Positions 45,028 to 54,252 of a DNA stretch of 64,000 bases are shown piece by piece. The translations under genes were made by a program, and so were the position numbers. Location of the stretch: assembly GCA_964581895.1 (NCBI GenBank), contig CAZOPR010000002.1:62001-126000 (forward strand). The letters run 5' to 3'. The notes below the pieces were generated by a model. The model worked only from the letters and a program-made list of their open reading frames with translations. It was not told the DNA's origin and did not search any database. This stretch comes from Exilispira sp964581895 (GTDB lineage Bacteria; Spirochaetota; JAAYUW01). Every line of letters begins with the position of its first letter. Position 1 is the stretch's first letter.

Positions 45028-45747
45028 ATGAGTTTAAACCATATTGCATTTATAATGGATGGTAATGGAAGATGGGCTAAAAAGCATGGCAAACCTAGGT
45101 TTTATGGTCATGAAGCTGGAATGAACAAAATTGAAGAGGTTTGCAATTGGTGTAAAGAATATAATATCAAGTATGGCTCATTTTTCGCATTTTCGAAAGA
45201 AAACTGGAATAGACCGAAAAACGAAGTTGATTTTATTTTTTCACTTATTGAAAGATACTATCAAGATCAAATCAATAAATTAATGTCAAACAAAATAAGA
45301 TTTATTCATATTGGTGATAAGATAACTTTACCATTAAAGACAGTTTCTATATTGAATGAGCTTGAAAATATAACAAAAGAAAATGATAGCTTTAATCTTC
45401 TTTTCTTTTTCAACTATTCTTCAAGAGAAGAGATCAATAATGCAGCTATAAATTTTGCATTGGAATATTCGAGGGAAAATTTATCCCAAAAAGATGATTT
45501 TATTAAAAAAAATAATAATATATCCTTTTCATCATTTTTATATACTGTAAATTTTCCTGATCCAGATCTATTGATAAGAACTTCTGGAGAAATGAGAATA
45601 TCGAATTTCTTACTTTATCAGATGGCTTATACAGAGTTATATTTTGAACCACAACTCTGGCCAGAATTTACAAAATCACATTTTATTAAGGCAATCGAAT
45701 CCTTTTATAAAAGAGATAGAAGATTTGGTAAGATAAAAGAAGAATAA
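45028..45747 (+). CDS. uppS: Undecaprenyl diphosphate synthase
   Basis: The 239-residue cis-prenyltransferase makes the lipid carrier for peptidoglycan and LPS sugars. It opens HIAFIMDGNGRWAKKHG with catalytic D11 and has FFAFSKENWNRP and DLLIRTSGEMRISNFL, followed by YTELYFEPQLWPEF. All substrate-binding arginines of the family appear kept. It belongs to the cluster frr-uppS-cdsA-dxr-rseP. Confidence 0.96.
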   Translation: MSLNHIAFIMDGNGRWAKKHGKPRFYGHEAGMNKIEEVCNWCKEYNIKYGSFFAFSKENWNRPKNEVDFIFSLIERYYQDQINKLMSNKIRFIHIGDKITLPLKTVSILNELENITKENDSFNLLFFFNYSSREEINNAAINFALEYSRENLSQKDDFIKKNNNISFSSFLYTVNFPDPDLLIRTSGEMRISNFLLYQMAYTELYFEPQLWPEFTKSHFIKAIESFYKRDRRFGKIKEE

Positions 45748-45765
45748 AAAAATAGTTGGTAGATC

Positions 45766-46629
45766 ATGGCAAAAGAAGAACTTTTTAGAAGAATAATATT
45801 TATAATTTTAGCAGTTCCAGTTGTTTTATTTTTAATTTTTTTACCTGTTAAATATAACCTTGCTATTTTTGTTTTTGTTTTATTATTGATAATATTAATA
45901 AGTTTAGAATTTTCTTTTTGTCTTAAAAATAAACAGATTTTAATAAACCTTCCCTTATTCATAATTCAATCATCAGTAGTTTTAATCCTTTTTTTTCTTT
46001 ATTCTAATTTTTTTATAAACTTTGAATTATTTATCTTTTCATTGATAACTATTTTTCTTATCACAAGTTTTTTTTATATCTTCAAAAAAAATATCTCATC
46101 AAACGCAATTGCACTTTTTTTACATTTATTTGGGCTTGTTTATATATCATTATCTTTATCTTCTATTATACTTTTTTATTCCACTTTTAATAATCCTTCA
46201 AATCTACTACTCTTCTTTCTTCTAATTGTATGGAGTTCAAATATTTTTGGATATCTTGTCGGTCTTTATTGGTTGCCTCGAAAGCCATTGAACCTTGAAG
46301 TTTCACCGAATAAATCAGCAAAAGGGTTTTTTGGGGCGATTTTTTTTGGAAGTTTTATCCCTTTTTTATTGCTTTTATTATTTCCAAAATTTTTTGTATT
46401 CCCTTTTTTCAATAAATTTATTATCTTGTTACTAATAATTTTTTCAAATATCTTTTCTATTATTGGAGACCTTTTTGAATCAGCCTTTAAAAGGTTTTGT
46501 GGCGTTAAAGATTCTTCAAATTACTTAAAAGGTTTTGGTGGGATTTTAGATTCAGTTGATTCAATTTTATTTGCCTTCCCATTTTATTTTTCGTTTTTAT
46601 TGTTATTATTTAGGAATAATATAAAATAA
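45766..46629 (+). CDS. cdsA: Phosphatidate cytidylyltransferase with a variant signature
   Basis: The 287-residue membrane enzyme makes CDP-diacylglycerol for phospholipid synthesis. About eight hydrophobic segments are visible. The C-terminal signature reads GDLFESAFKRFCGVKDS followed by KGFGGILDSVDS; the family usual is PGHGGxLDRxDS. The Pro, His and first Arg are therefore replaced while the acidic residues remain. The place between uppS and dxr is the conserved one, so function is likely intact, though the deviation is notable. Confidence 0.9.
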   Translation: MAKEELFRRIIFIILAVPVVLFLIFLPVKYNLAIFVFVLLLIILISLEFSFCLKNKQILINLPLFIIQSSVVLILFFLYSNFFINFELFIFSLITIFLITSFFYIFKKNISSNAIALFLHLFGLVYISLSLSSIILFYSTFNNPSNLLLFFLLIVWSSNIFGYLVGLYWLPRKPLNLEVSPNKSAKGFFGAIFFGSFIPFLLLLLFPKFFVFPFFNKFIILLLIIFSNIFSIIGDLFESAFKRFCGVKDSSNYLKGFGGILDSVDSILFAFPFYFSFLLLLFRNNIK

Positions 46630-46637
46630 ATGTTGTA

Positions 46638-47885
46638 ATGGATAATATTAATATTTCGATATTTGGTTCTACTGGCTCAATAGGTTCATTTGTTTTAAGT
46701 TTGATAGATAAATTAGAAGATAAGGATAAGCCTGAAGTTTTCTTGTTATCTGGATATAATCAAATAAAAAAACTTATTGATTTAGAAGAAAAATATAAGG
46801 CAAAGTACCTTTATCTGCCTGAGAATTACAAAGAGCAAGTATTTAAGAGCTTACCTTTAAATTTAAGACAAAAAATAGATATTATTTCTTCATTTGATGA
46901 ACTTTATGAAATTTATAAACAGGTGGATAAAAAGAATCATTTTATATTAAATGGGATAATTGGAATAAATGGTATTATTCCAACTTTTTTATCTCAACAT
47001 TTCAAAATCTTTTCTGGCTGTGCAAATAAGGAATCTATTATAATTTCTTATGAATTATTTAAAGATTTTAATAGTGATCTTGTTTTCCCTTTAGATAGCG
47101 AACATAATGCTATTTATGAGCTTTTACCTTCTTGCCCAAAAGAAAAAATCGAGAAAATTTTTATAACTGGTTCTGGGGGTAAAGTCTTTGGAAAAAAGGA
47201 AGAAGAGATAGAAGATCTTTCACTTGATGAAATGGTTAAACATCCCAACTGGAATATGGGGAAGAGAATAACCATAGATTCTTCTTCAGGTATCAATAAA
47301 GCATTTGAATTTATCGAAGTCCAAGCTCTTTTCGATATCCCAAAAGATAAGATTAATATTCTAATAGATTCAAAATCTCAAATACATGCAATTATCCAGG
47401 ATTCAAGCAACTATTATTATGTTGCAGCAAGTCATCCAGATATGCTTCTCCCTATAAACAAATTTTTAAATAAAATTGGAATCAATACCTCATATAAATC
47501 CAGTCAAATCCTTAATAAATCTATTAAATTTGAATTAAATAATGAAATAGAAAAAACATATCCTTTCTTAAGCCATTTTATGAATAATTATAAAAAAGAA
47601 TTTATTCATGGTACTGTAATTATCTTTTTGAATTCCTATTTTCAAGATTTGCTTTTTTCAAAAAAGATTAATTTTTTTAGATTAAGAAAACTTCTAATAG
47701 ATTCTTATAATATTTTGTTTTCAAACAACAAAAATCCTATTTTAAGAAAATTAAAAGAAAATTCAAATAGATTTTCTTTTTTAATAAAGAATGATTTTAT
47801 GGATTTTGCTGATTTTACAGATTCGATTTTTAAGGATATCTTAAATTATCTACATGAAAAAAATCTTCTGGAGGAACAGTGGTAA
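46638..47885 (+). CDS. dxr: 1-deoxy-D-xylulose-5-phosphate reductoisomerase
   Basis: The 415-residue enzyme carries out the second step of the MEP isoprenoid pathway, supplying UppS. It begins ISIFGSTGSIGSFVL (NADPH binding), has GCANKESIIIS, FPLDSEHNAIYE with the metal-binding Asp and Glu, and HPNWNMGKRITIDSSSGINKAFE. Beyond these motifs the chain is diverged and Lys/Asn-rich in its last third. The stop overlaps the rseP start by seven bases. Confidence 0.95.
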   Translation: MDNINISIFGSTGSIGSFVLSLIDKLEDKDKPEVFLLSGYNQIKKLIDLEEKYKAKYLYLPENYKEQVFKSLPLNLRQKIDIISSFDELYEIYKQVDKKNHFILNGIIGINGIIPTFLSQHFKIFSGCANKESIIISYELFKDFNSDLVFPLDSEHNAIYELLPSCPKEKIEKIFITGSGGKVFGKKEEEIEDLSLDEMVKHPNWNMGKRITIDSSSGINKAFEFIEVQALFDIPKDKINILIDSKSQIHAIIQDSSNYYYVAASHPDMLLPINKFLNKIGINTSYKSSQILNKSIKFELNNEIEKTYPFLSHFMNNYKKEFIHGTVIIFLNSYFQDLLFSKKINFFRLRKLLIDSYNILFSNNKNPILRKLKENSNRFSFLIKNDFMDFADFTDSIFKDILNYLHEKNLLEEQW

Positions 47886-49195
47886 TAATCTATTACATAA
47901 TTGCAATAATTGGTTTTCTCACTTTAGTACTTGTTCATGAATTTGGCCATTTTGTCTTTGCAAAACTTGCTAAAATAAAGGTTGTCAGATTTTCAATAGG
48001 ATGGGGAAAACCAATCTGGGAAAAACAGATTGGAGAAACTACCTATCAAATAGCTATTTTCCCTTTTGGTGGTTTTTGTCAGATGGCTGGAGAGCAGATT
48101 ACAAATGATTATGTGTCATCTGAAGGTGATTTTTATTCTAAAAAACCTTTACCAAGATTACTGGCAGTCGCGGGTGGTGTCCTTTTTAGCCTTCTTTTTG
48201 GTGTTCTTTTAATGGCAGTTGCAGGGATGCTACCTTCTGTTGAAGCTTTTGTCCCGCCTCAAATCTATATAACAGAAGAACTTGAATCATCCCCTGCTTA
48301 TACAGTTGGGCTTCGCTCTTTCGATATAATTACTGAAATAAATGGTAAAAAGATTGAATCATTTTCAGATATTCAAATGACTATTGGTCAGGCGATGGGA
48401 AAAGAACTTGATATAAAAGTTTTAAGAGATGGAAATCCTTTAGAATTTAAAATAGTACCAGATGTTGAAAGATCAACTGGAAGATCGATTATTGGAATCT
48501 ATCAATATCTTCCACCAGTTATTGATTCTATAAACAGTAATTCTGTCTTTAAAGATTTAAATCTTCAAAAAAATGATAGATTGGCTTATATTATAGCTGA
48601 AAATGGGGAGAAAATTGATGTTATTTCAACAGTAGATATACCAAATTTTATTGAGAAGCATCTCTATGAAAATCTTGAATTTATTTTTCAGAAAACTGAC
48701 AATAGTTTTGTATCGAAAAAAGTATTTGTGGATAAAAAATTTAATATAGGTCTTTCATTTTTTGTAGAGACAAGAAAAATTGATGGTCTACCATTTTATA
48801 AATCCTTTGTCTTAGCCTTCCCTAAAAGCTATGAAACTCTTTCAATAACTATCAAAAGCATACCTTTACTTTTTTCTGGTAAAGTTAATGTTGGTCAATC
48901 TGTCGCAGGACCTATTAAGATAATCTACCTTTCATCTCAAGTTGCAAAGACTGGGATCAAAAATATTTTAGAATTTTTTGCATTAATAACTTTGGTTTTA
49001 GGTTTAACAAATCTTTTGCCAATCCCGGCAACAGATGGTTCATATATTTTATTTTTTCTATTTGAGCTTATAAGCAGAAAAAGACTAAATCCAAAATTAA
49101 TCTCTAAAATTCAAAGTATTGGATTTTTCTTATTACTTATTTTAATGGTAGTTGTCATAATCAATGATATCTTCTCAATAGGTTCACTTTTTTAA
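47879..49195 (+). CDS. rseP: Site-2 metalloprotease RseP
   Basis: The 438-residue inner-membrane protease has the zinc motif HEFGH (H20, E21, H24) in the first segment, the FxFGGFCQMAGE strand-loop, PDZ-like domains (about 120-280) and the third zinc ligand region NLLPIPATDG. It cuts transmembrane substrates such as anti-sigma factors or signal-peptide remnants. The start is GTG at 47879 with GGAGG upstream. No bamA follows it, unlike in proteobacteria; dgt does. Confidence 0.95.
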   Translation: MVIIYYIIAIIGFLTLVLVHEFGHFVFAKLAKIKVVRFSIGWGKPIWEKQIGETTYQIAIFPFGGFCQMAGEQITNDYVSSEGDFYSKKPLPRLLAVAGGVLFSLLFGVLLMAVAGMLPSVEAFVPPQIYITEELESSPAYTVGLRSFDIITEINGKKIESFSDIQMTIGQAMGKELDIKVLRDGNPLEFKIVPDVERSTGRSIIGIYQYLPPVIDSINSNSVFKDLNLQKNDRLAYIIAENGEKIDVISTVDIPNFIEKHLYENLEFIFQKTDNSFVSKKVFVDKKFNIGLSFFVETRKIDGLPFYKSFVLAFPKSYETLSITIKSIPLLFSGKVNVGQSVAGPIKIIYLSSQVAKTGIKNILEFFALITLVLGLTNLLPIPATDGSYILFFLFELISRKRLNPKLISKIQSIGFFLLLILMVVVIINDIFSIGSLF

Positions 49196-49207
49196 TTGGA
49201 GCAGATA

Positions 49208-50377
49208 GTGAACTTAGAAAAAGGTAATGAAATTATTTTCAAAAACTTTTTCTCAGATGAAATTCTTACTAAAAGGAAATTTACAAGAGTTGAAGATGTT
49301 AGGGGTGCATATTTTAGAGATTTGACAGCAATTTTGCACTCATATCCTTTTAGAAGGCTAAGAGGCAAAACTCAGGTCTTTTTTTCACCAAGAAATGATC
49401 ATATTTGCACAAGAATGGAACATAGCCTTCATGTAGCATCTATCGCTTCAACAATCGCAAAAGCATTAAGACTTGACACAGAGCTTAGCTGGGCTGTTGG
49501 ACTTGGACATGACATTGGCCATCCACCTTTTGGTCATCTTGGTCAAAAAATAATTTCTGAAAGGATATTGAAAGATAAATCTTTTACTCATGAAAAATAT
49601 TCTTTCAGAGTCTTAACAAAACTTACAAATTATGGTAAAGGCTTAAATCTTACTTATGCTGTTTTAGATGGTATTTTATATCATTGTGGTGAAAAGTTTG
49701 AAAAATCAATCTATCCAAATAAAAATATAAACGATATTGAAAGTGATGCGAAATCTATCTTGCCACTTAAAAATTATCCATCGACATTTGAAGGTTGCAT
49801 TGTTAGAATGGCAGATAAGATTGCATATGTTGGAAGAGATCTTGAAGATGCGTTAACATTAAAATTGATCTGCCAAAATGATATCCCAAAAAATGTTGCA
49901 GATATCTTGGGTACAAAGAATAGTCAGATAATTGATACTCTTGTCAATGATATTATTGAAAACTCATTGAAAACTGGAAAGATCTGCTTTTCAGATAAAA
50001 TTCATGAGACTTTCTTGCAATTAATAGAATTTAATTACAAAAAAATCTATCTTAATGAAAAGTTAAAAATTTTCGAAAAGAATTTTTCTATGATACTATT
50101 AACAATTTATAATTATCTTTCGGAAATATACTGCAACTACAAATTTTCATTTGAAAAGTACCTTAAAGAGAAAAATTTTCTTGCAATTCGCTTTTCAGAC
50201 TTTATAAAAAAGATGCATGACTTTTATAACAGCGACGAAGAAAAAGATTCGATTTATTCTCCAATTGTGGATTATATCGCTGGTATGACAGATTCCTATG
50301 CCATAGAATCTGCCCAAGAGATACTTTTACCAAAAAGATTTCACTATGATCTTGAGATTGGTTCTCTTATACAGTAA
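49208..50377 (+). CDS. dgt: Deoxyguanosinetriphosphate triphosphohydrolase-like protein
   Basis: The 389-residue HD-domain hydrolase shows RRLRGKTQVF, RMEHSLHVASIA (first metal His), GLGHDIGHPPFGHLG (the HD pair) and GCIVRMADKIAYVGRDLEDA. The family removes triphosphate from dGTP or other dNTPs; specificity cannot be read. The preferred start is GTG at 49208 with GGAG six bases upstream; a TTG at 49196 is four codons longer but has no binding site. It lies 12 bases after rseP. Confidence 0.88.
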   Translation: MNLEKGNEIIFKNFFSDEILTKRKFTRVEDVRGAYFRDLTAILHSYPFRRLRGKTQVFFSPRNDHICTRMEHSLHVASIASTIAKALRLDTELSWAVGLGHDIGHPPFGHLGQKIISERILKDKSFTHEKYSFRVLTKLTNYGKGLNLTYAVLDGILYHCGEKFEKSIYPNKNINDIESDAKSILPLKNYPSTFEGCIVRMADKIAYVGRDLEDALTLKLICQNDIPKNVADILGTKNSQIIDTLVNDIIENSLKTGKICFSDKIHETFLQLIEFNYKKIYLNEKLKIFEKNFSMILLTIYNYLSEIYCNYKFSFEKYLKEKNFLAIRFSDFIKKMHDFYNSDEEKDSIYSPIVDYIAGMTDSYAIESAQEILLPKRFHYDLEIGSLIQ

Positions 50378-50521
50378 AATTTTTGGTAAAAAATATTTTT
50401 AGAAAAGATTAGTAATTTTAAATATTTTTAGGAAAAGAAAGATAAATTTTTAATTTTTTATAATTTAGTTTTTATTAATTTTTGAGTTAACTAATCTTAT
50501 TAACTTAATAAAGGGGTTTTT

Positions 50522-51763
50522 ATGGATGAAAAAAAATTACTTGAATCAATTACTTTTGCTGCAAAAGAACTTGAAAATGAGTTAATCGAACTTTCTAAAA
50601 AATTTATTTCTTTTAACTCAGTTAACCCAAAAACAGGTGGCCCTGGTGAACTTGAAGTTTCAAAATGGTTAAAAAAAGTATGTGAAGAAATGAAAGTTGA
50701 TAAACTAGATGAGATTAATGCTCCTGATAATCAGGTCCCTTATGGTTTTAGACCAAATATTTTAGCTACAATAAAAGGGCTAGACAGTAGTAAAAAAATA
50801 TGGTTTATGACACATATGGATAAAGTCCCAGCTGGCGAGATAACACTTTGGGAAAATGATCCATTTACTCCAGTTGTAAAAAATGGTAAAATCTATGGAA
50901 GAGGCTCGGAAGACAATGGCTCTTCGCTTGTATCTTCGATAATTGCTGCAAAGATACTTAAAAAATTAAATATAAAACCAAAGTATGACCTTGGTTTGAT
51001 GTTTGTATCTGATGAGGAAACAGGCTCTGAATTTGGTATTTCTTATGTTCTTGATAACTTCAAATTTGGAAAAGATGATTGGTTCATAGTTCCTGATTCA
51101 GGAAACCCTGAAGGAAATGAGATCGAAATAGCTGAAAAATCGATAATGTGGGTTAAAATGATAACAAAAGGGAAGCAGGCACATGCATCAATGCCTCATC
51201 TTGCAAAAAACGCCCATAGAGCAGCCATGGAATGTGCAATTGCAATAGATTCTTTTGTTCATTCAAAATACAATGATATAGATAATCTTTTTGTTCCAAA
51301 TATTTCAACTTTCGAACCCACAAAAAAAGAGTTAAATGTTGAAAATGTAAATACAATACCTGCTTTAGATATAATCTGCTTTGATGGGAGAATTTTACCT
51401 CACTATGATATAGACAAAATCTTTTCTGAAATGAAGCAGATAGCAAAAATCTACGAAGAAAAATATGGTGTAGAAATTTCATTAGAATTTTTGCAAAAAA
51501 ATATCGCTCCAAAACCTACATCAGTCGATCACCCACTTGCTCTTTCTTTTTCTAAAGCCATAGAAAAAACAAGAAACTTTCAGCCCAAATTCGTAGGTAT
51601 TGGTGGTGGAACATGTGCTGCAATACTTAGAAAAGCTGGATTCCCTGCTATAGTTTGGGCAACTATAGAAGAAACAGCTCATCAACCCAATGAAAATTGT
51701 ACAATAGAGTTTATGATTAAAGATGCAATCACATATGCGTTTTTTCTTGCAAGTTTAGAATAA
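50522..51763 (+). CDS. M20-family metallohydrolase, probable DapE or ArgE type
   Basis: The 413-residue enzyme has all M20 zinc ligands in place: MTHMDKVPAG, GRGSEDNGSSL, SDEETGSEFG (Glu base and ligand), VPDSGNP and ETAHQPNE. A lid domain (about 195-315) contains GKQAHASMPH. The gene precedes a DapA-like aldolase by 22 bases, so succinyl-diaminopimelate desuccinylase is one reasonable guess, but peptidase or other acylase activities are common in this family. AAGGGG lies before the start after a 144-base AT-rich spacer. Confidence 0.8.
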   Translation: MDEKKLLESITFAAKELENELIELSKKFISFNSVNPKTGGPGELEVSKWLKKVCEEMKVDKLDEINAPDNQVPYGFRPNILATIKGLDSSKKIWFMTHMDKVPAGEITLWENDPFTPVVKNGKIYGRGSEDNGSSLVSSIIAAKILKKLNIKPKYDLGLMFVSDEETGSEFGISYVLDNFKFGKDDWFIVPDSGNPEGNEIEIAEKSIMWVKMITKGKQAHASMPHLAKNAHRAAMECAIAIDSFVHSKYNDIDNLFVPNISTFEPTKKELNVENVNTIPALDIICFDGRILPHYDIDKIFSEMKQIAKIYEEKYGVEISLEFLQKNIAPKPTSVDHPLALSFSKAIEKTRNFQPKFVGIGGGTCAAILRKAGFPAIVWATIEETAHQPNENCTIEFMIKDAITYAFFLASLE

Positions 51764-51785
51764 AAATATACCAAGGGGGATTTTT

Positions 51786-52655
51786 ATGTTTAAAGGTATT
51801 TTGACTGCTCAGATAACACCTTTTAAAAATGGGAAGGTCGATATTGAAAAGTTTGGGCAACTTATAAAAAGACAAAAAGAAGCCAAAATTGATGGCATAG
51901 TTATAGGAGGTTGCACTGGTGAATCTTTTACATTAGAACAGGAAGATTGTAATCTTTTATGGGATGAAGCAATTAAATACAAAGATAAGAATTTTAAAAT
52001 TATCTTTGGTATAGCTCACAATTCGACAAAAAGATCTATTGAAATGATCAAAATAGCTAATAAATACAAACCAGATGGATTACTTGTAATAACCCCTTTT
52101 GCAAATAAACCTTCCCAGTCTGGCTTGGTGGAATATTACAATGCAGTTGCCGAAGCTTCAGAATCCCCAATAATTATCTACAATGTCCCTGGAAGAACCG
52201 CTGTTTCAATAACAGCTGAAACTACTCAAAAACTTTCAGCAAATCCTAAAATTGTTGCTATAAAAGAGGCACTTTCAGATTTTGATGAGTTTACAAAGAT
52301 GAAGATGCTATTAAAAGATTTTTGCCTCCTTTCAGGTGAAGATGCTCTCACTTTCCCCGCTTTATGCATTGGTTGGGACGGCGTAATATGCACAAGTTCA
52401 AATCTTATACCAAATCTATGGGTAGAAATGTATGAAAACTTTAAAAGCGGAAAGATTGAAAGGGCAGCCCAGATACATGTTAAAATCTTCCCACTAATTA
52501 AAGTTCTATTTTTAGAAGGAAACCCCGCTCCTCTTAAATATGCCATGAAACTTTTAGGATTATACAATGGTGAGCTAAGAGCCCCTCTTGTTGAAGTATC
52601 AGATAGCACAAAAAAACAGATTGAGGTGGAGCTAAAAAATTTAGGATTGATATAA
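51786..52655 (+). CDS. DapA/NAL-family aldolase with altered DHDPS triad
   Basis: The 289-residue TIM-barrel protein has the Schiff-base lysine K160 (IVAIKEA), Y132 and R137 in YNVPGRT. Two residues of the proton-relay triad of dihydrodipicolinate synthase look changed: the first Thr of the GTTGES motif is Cys (GGCTGES) and the usual TPYYNKP reads TPFANKP, replacing the second Tyr by Ala. The protein may still make tetrahydrodipicolinate or act on another 2-oxo acid. AAGGGGGG precedes the start. It ends four bases from the receiver remnant on the other strand. Confidence 0.82.
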   Translation: MFKGILTAQITPFKNGKVDIEKFGQLIKRQKEAKIDGIVIGGCTGESFTLEQEDCNLLWDEAIKYKDKNFKIIFGIAHNSTKRSIEMIKIANKYKPDGLLVITPFANKPSQSGLVEYYNAVAEASESPIIIYNVPGRTAVSITAETTQKLSANPKIVAIKEALSDFDEFTKMKMLLKDFCLLSGEDALTFPALCIGWDGVICTSSNLIPNLWVEMYENFKSGKIERAAQIHVKIFPLIKVLFLEGNPAPLKYAMKLLGLYNGELRAPLVEVSDSTKKQIEVELKNLGLI

Positions 52656-52659
52656 TCTT

Positions 52660-52914
52660 TTAATTTGAGGATAAAAGATTATAAATTTTTTCCTGTAATT
52701 GTTTTAATGTAAAAGGTTTTTGAATAAAATTTGAATCATCAACTATAATATTTCTTTTTATTATTTCATCTTTAGTGTAACCAGACATATAGAGTACTTT
52801 TGCTTCATTTATTTTTCTCTTTATAATCTTTATAAGTGAATCTGCTGACATATCTTCTAAAACTATATCTGAAATAATTAAATCAATTTTTCTATTTATT
52901 AAATCTAAAATGCA
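52660..52914 (-). pseudogene. Remnant of a response-regulator receiver domain
   Basis: The minus-strand frame from 52914 to the stop at 52660 gives about 84 residues that match the second part of a receiver domain: DLIISDIVLEDMSADSL (phosphoacceptor Asp), VLYMSGYTKDEII and FIQKPFTLKQLQEKI. The first strand and the acidic pair of a receiver are missing: a stop lies directly upstream, and the reading continues into the end of ychF in another frame. A start at the internal ATG 52851 would give only 63 residues. It looks like the tail of a lost hybrid kinase or regulator. Confidence 0.6.
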
Positions 52915-53953
52915 CTATATCTCCATCTTTAACCACATAATCCTTCATTTCAAGCCGAATGAGTTTTTCTTTTTTCAATTCTTCCTCTGTTTTATATTTT
53001 TCCCAATCTGTATAATGATAAACCTCGGCTCTAATAAATCCTTTTTCTATATCAGAATGTATAACTCCTGCTGCTTCCTTCGCACAGGTCCCCTTTTTTA
53101 TCTGCCAAGCTTTAACTTCATCTGGACCAACTGTAAAAAAGCAGATTCTATCGAGCAAAGAAAAGACTTGCTGCAAAATTCTTGTCTTCGCATCTTCTTT
53201 TAATTTTAATTCATTTAAGAACTCTTTCCTTTCTTCTTCACTCATCATCATCAAATCATATTCCATCTGACATGAAATAAAGGAAATTTTATGGAAACTA
53301 TCAGAAACTTTATTTGTTAAATCTTTCAAAATATCATCTATCTTTTGAATCTGCTGCTCTGAAATATTCAATATATATAAAATTGGTTTTTGTGTTAAAA
53401 ATGAAAAACCCTTTGATATCTTTTTCTCATCTTCACTAAGTTCGATATTTCTTATTGGTATTCCTTTTTCAAGATTCCCCTCCAATTTTAACATCATTTT
53501 AAGCTCTATTTCATCCTCTTTTTCTTTTCTTTTCTGCATACTTCTTTTCAGACTTTCTATCCTAGTCTCTACACTTGATAGGTCTGCAATAATAGATTCC
53601 TCTTCAAACCTTTTGATCTCCTGCTCAGGTTCTATTTTTTCTTCATTTTCCTGCTCTTGATTCATAAAATAAGGGATTAGATAACATAAAGCATCACAGT
53701 TTTTATATTGAGCAATTCTTTTAGCGCTATAAAATTCTTCCTTAGCAACACCTGGAAAGTCTATGAAAGTGACCTTAGCATGAACTATACTTTTAGGCTT
53801 AAAAAATTCAGCAAGCTTATCAACACGAGAATCTGGAATTTTTGCAACCCCGACCTGGTTTTCAACGCTAAATTGGTGATATGTAAGCTGTGTTAAAATT
53901 GAAAATAAAAGAGTTTTACCAGATTCTTTTCTACCAATTATCGCTATCTCCAT
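52892..53953 (-). CDS. ychF: YchF/Obg-like GTP/ATP-binding protein
   Basis: The 353-residue protein belongs to the YchF (OLA1) group: GRKESGKTLLF as P-loop, IDFPGVAKEEF at G3, the NxxE-type base motif (LNISE) that favours ATP in this group, a coiled-coil arm (about 120-170) and the TGS-like C-terminus CFFTVGPDEVKAWQIKKG followed by AAGVIHSDIEKGFIRAEV. YchF proteins associate with ribosomes and respond to oxidative stress. The P-loop differs from the usual NVGKST form. AGGGG lies seven bases before the start, and an unusual G-rich leader lies upstream. Confidence 0.88.
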   Translation of the reverse strand: MEIAIIGRKESGKTLLFSILTQLTYHQFSVENQVGVAKIPDSRVDKLAEFFKPKSIVHAKVTFIDFPGVAKEEFYSAKRIAQYKNCDALCYLIPYFMNQEQENEEKIEPEQEIKRFEEESIIADLSSVETRIESLKRSMQKRKEKEDEIELKMMLKLEGNLEKGIPIRNIELSEDEKKISKGFSFLTQKPILYILNISEQQIQKIDDILKDLTNKVSDSFHKISFISCQMEYDLMMMSEEERKEFLNELKLKEDAKTRILQQVFSLLDRICFFTVGPDEVKAWQIKKGTCAKEAAGVIHSDIEKGFIRAEVYHYTDWEKYKTEEELKKEKLIRLEMKDYVVKDGDIVHFRFNK

Positions 53954-53997
53954 TTTTCTACCCCTTTTCTTAATTTTTTAATTCAAATTCATTTTTA

Positions 53998-54025
53998 CCC
54001 ATCACCAGCCCCGACCGCCCACCCC
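53998..54025 (-). other. G-rich tract in the ychF leader, possible G-quadruplex
   Basis: On the minus strand four G runs of 4, 3, 4 and 3 bases (54025-54022, 54020-54018, 54012-54009, 54000-53998) are separated by loops of 1, 5 and 8 bases. In an AT-rich genome a 28-base tract of this kind is unusual. It ends 45 bases before the ychF start, in the probable leader RNA. Confidence 0.5.
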
Positions 54026-54031
54026 ATAATC

Positions 54032-54080
54032 CTATGATTTGGAGTGAAAAATTAATTTTTATATAAACAAAAAATCATAG
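54032..54080. repeat. Nested inverted repeats upstream of ychF
   Basis: CTATGATTT (54032-54040) is matched by AAATCATAG (54072-54080). Between them lies a perfect 14-base palindrome (54047-54060, five A, TTAA, five T). A run of eight T follows on the plus strand at about 54083, so it could act as a terminator, but no rightward gene ends nearby; an operator or promoter-associated structure for ychF is an alternative. Confidence 0.4.
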
Positions 54081-54197
54081 TACTTTTTTTTCAATTTTTT
54101 AGTCTTTTAACTTTTTTGTTTTATCTATTATTTTAATTTTTCTAACTTTCTAACTTTTTAACTTTTCAACTTTTTTAATTCTATTAATTTTTTTAAC

Positions 54198-54252
54198 TTT
54201 TTTACTTTTTAACTTATAAGTATTTTAGTTTTTTATAATTTTAAATTTTTGC
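54198..54252. repeat. Left copy of a 55-bp direct repeat flanking the gap
   Basis: These 55 bases directly before the gap are identical to 54353-54407 directly after it. Exact duplication at both gap edges suggests overlapping contig ends that were scaffolded without merging, or an unresolved tandem repeat. Confidence 0.9.

Noticed and set aside
52660..52851. Intact 63-residue response regulator
   Set aside because: The frame from ATG 52851 lacks the first strands and phosphoacceptor of a receiver; receiver-like sequence continues upstream of it, so it is treated as a remnant.
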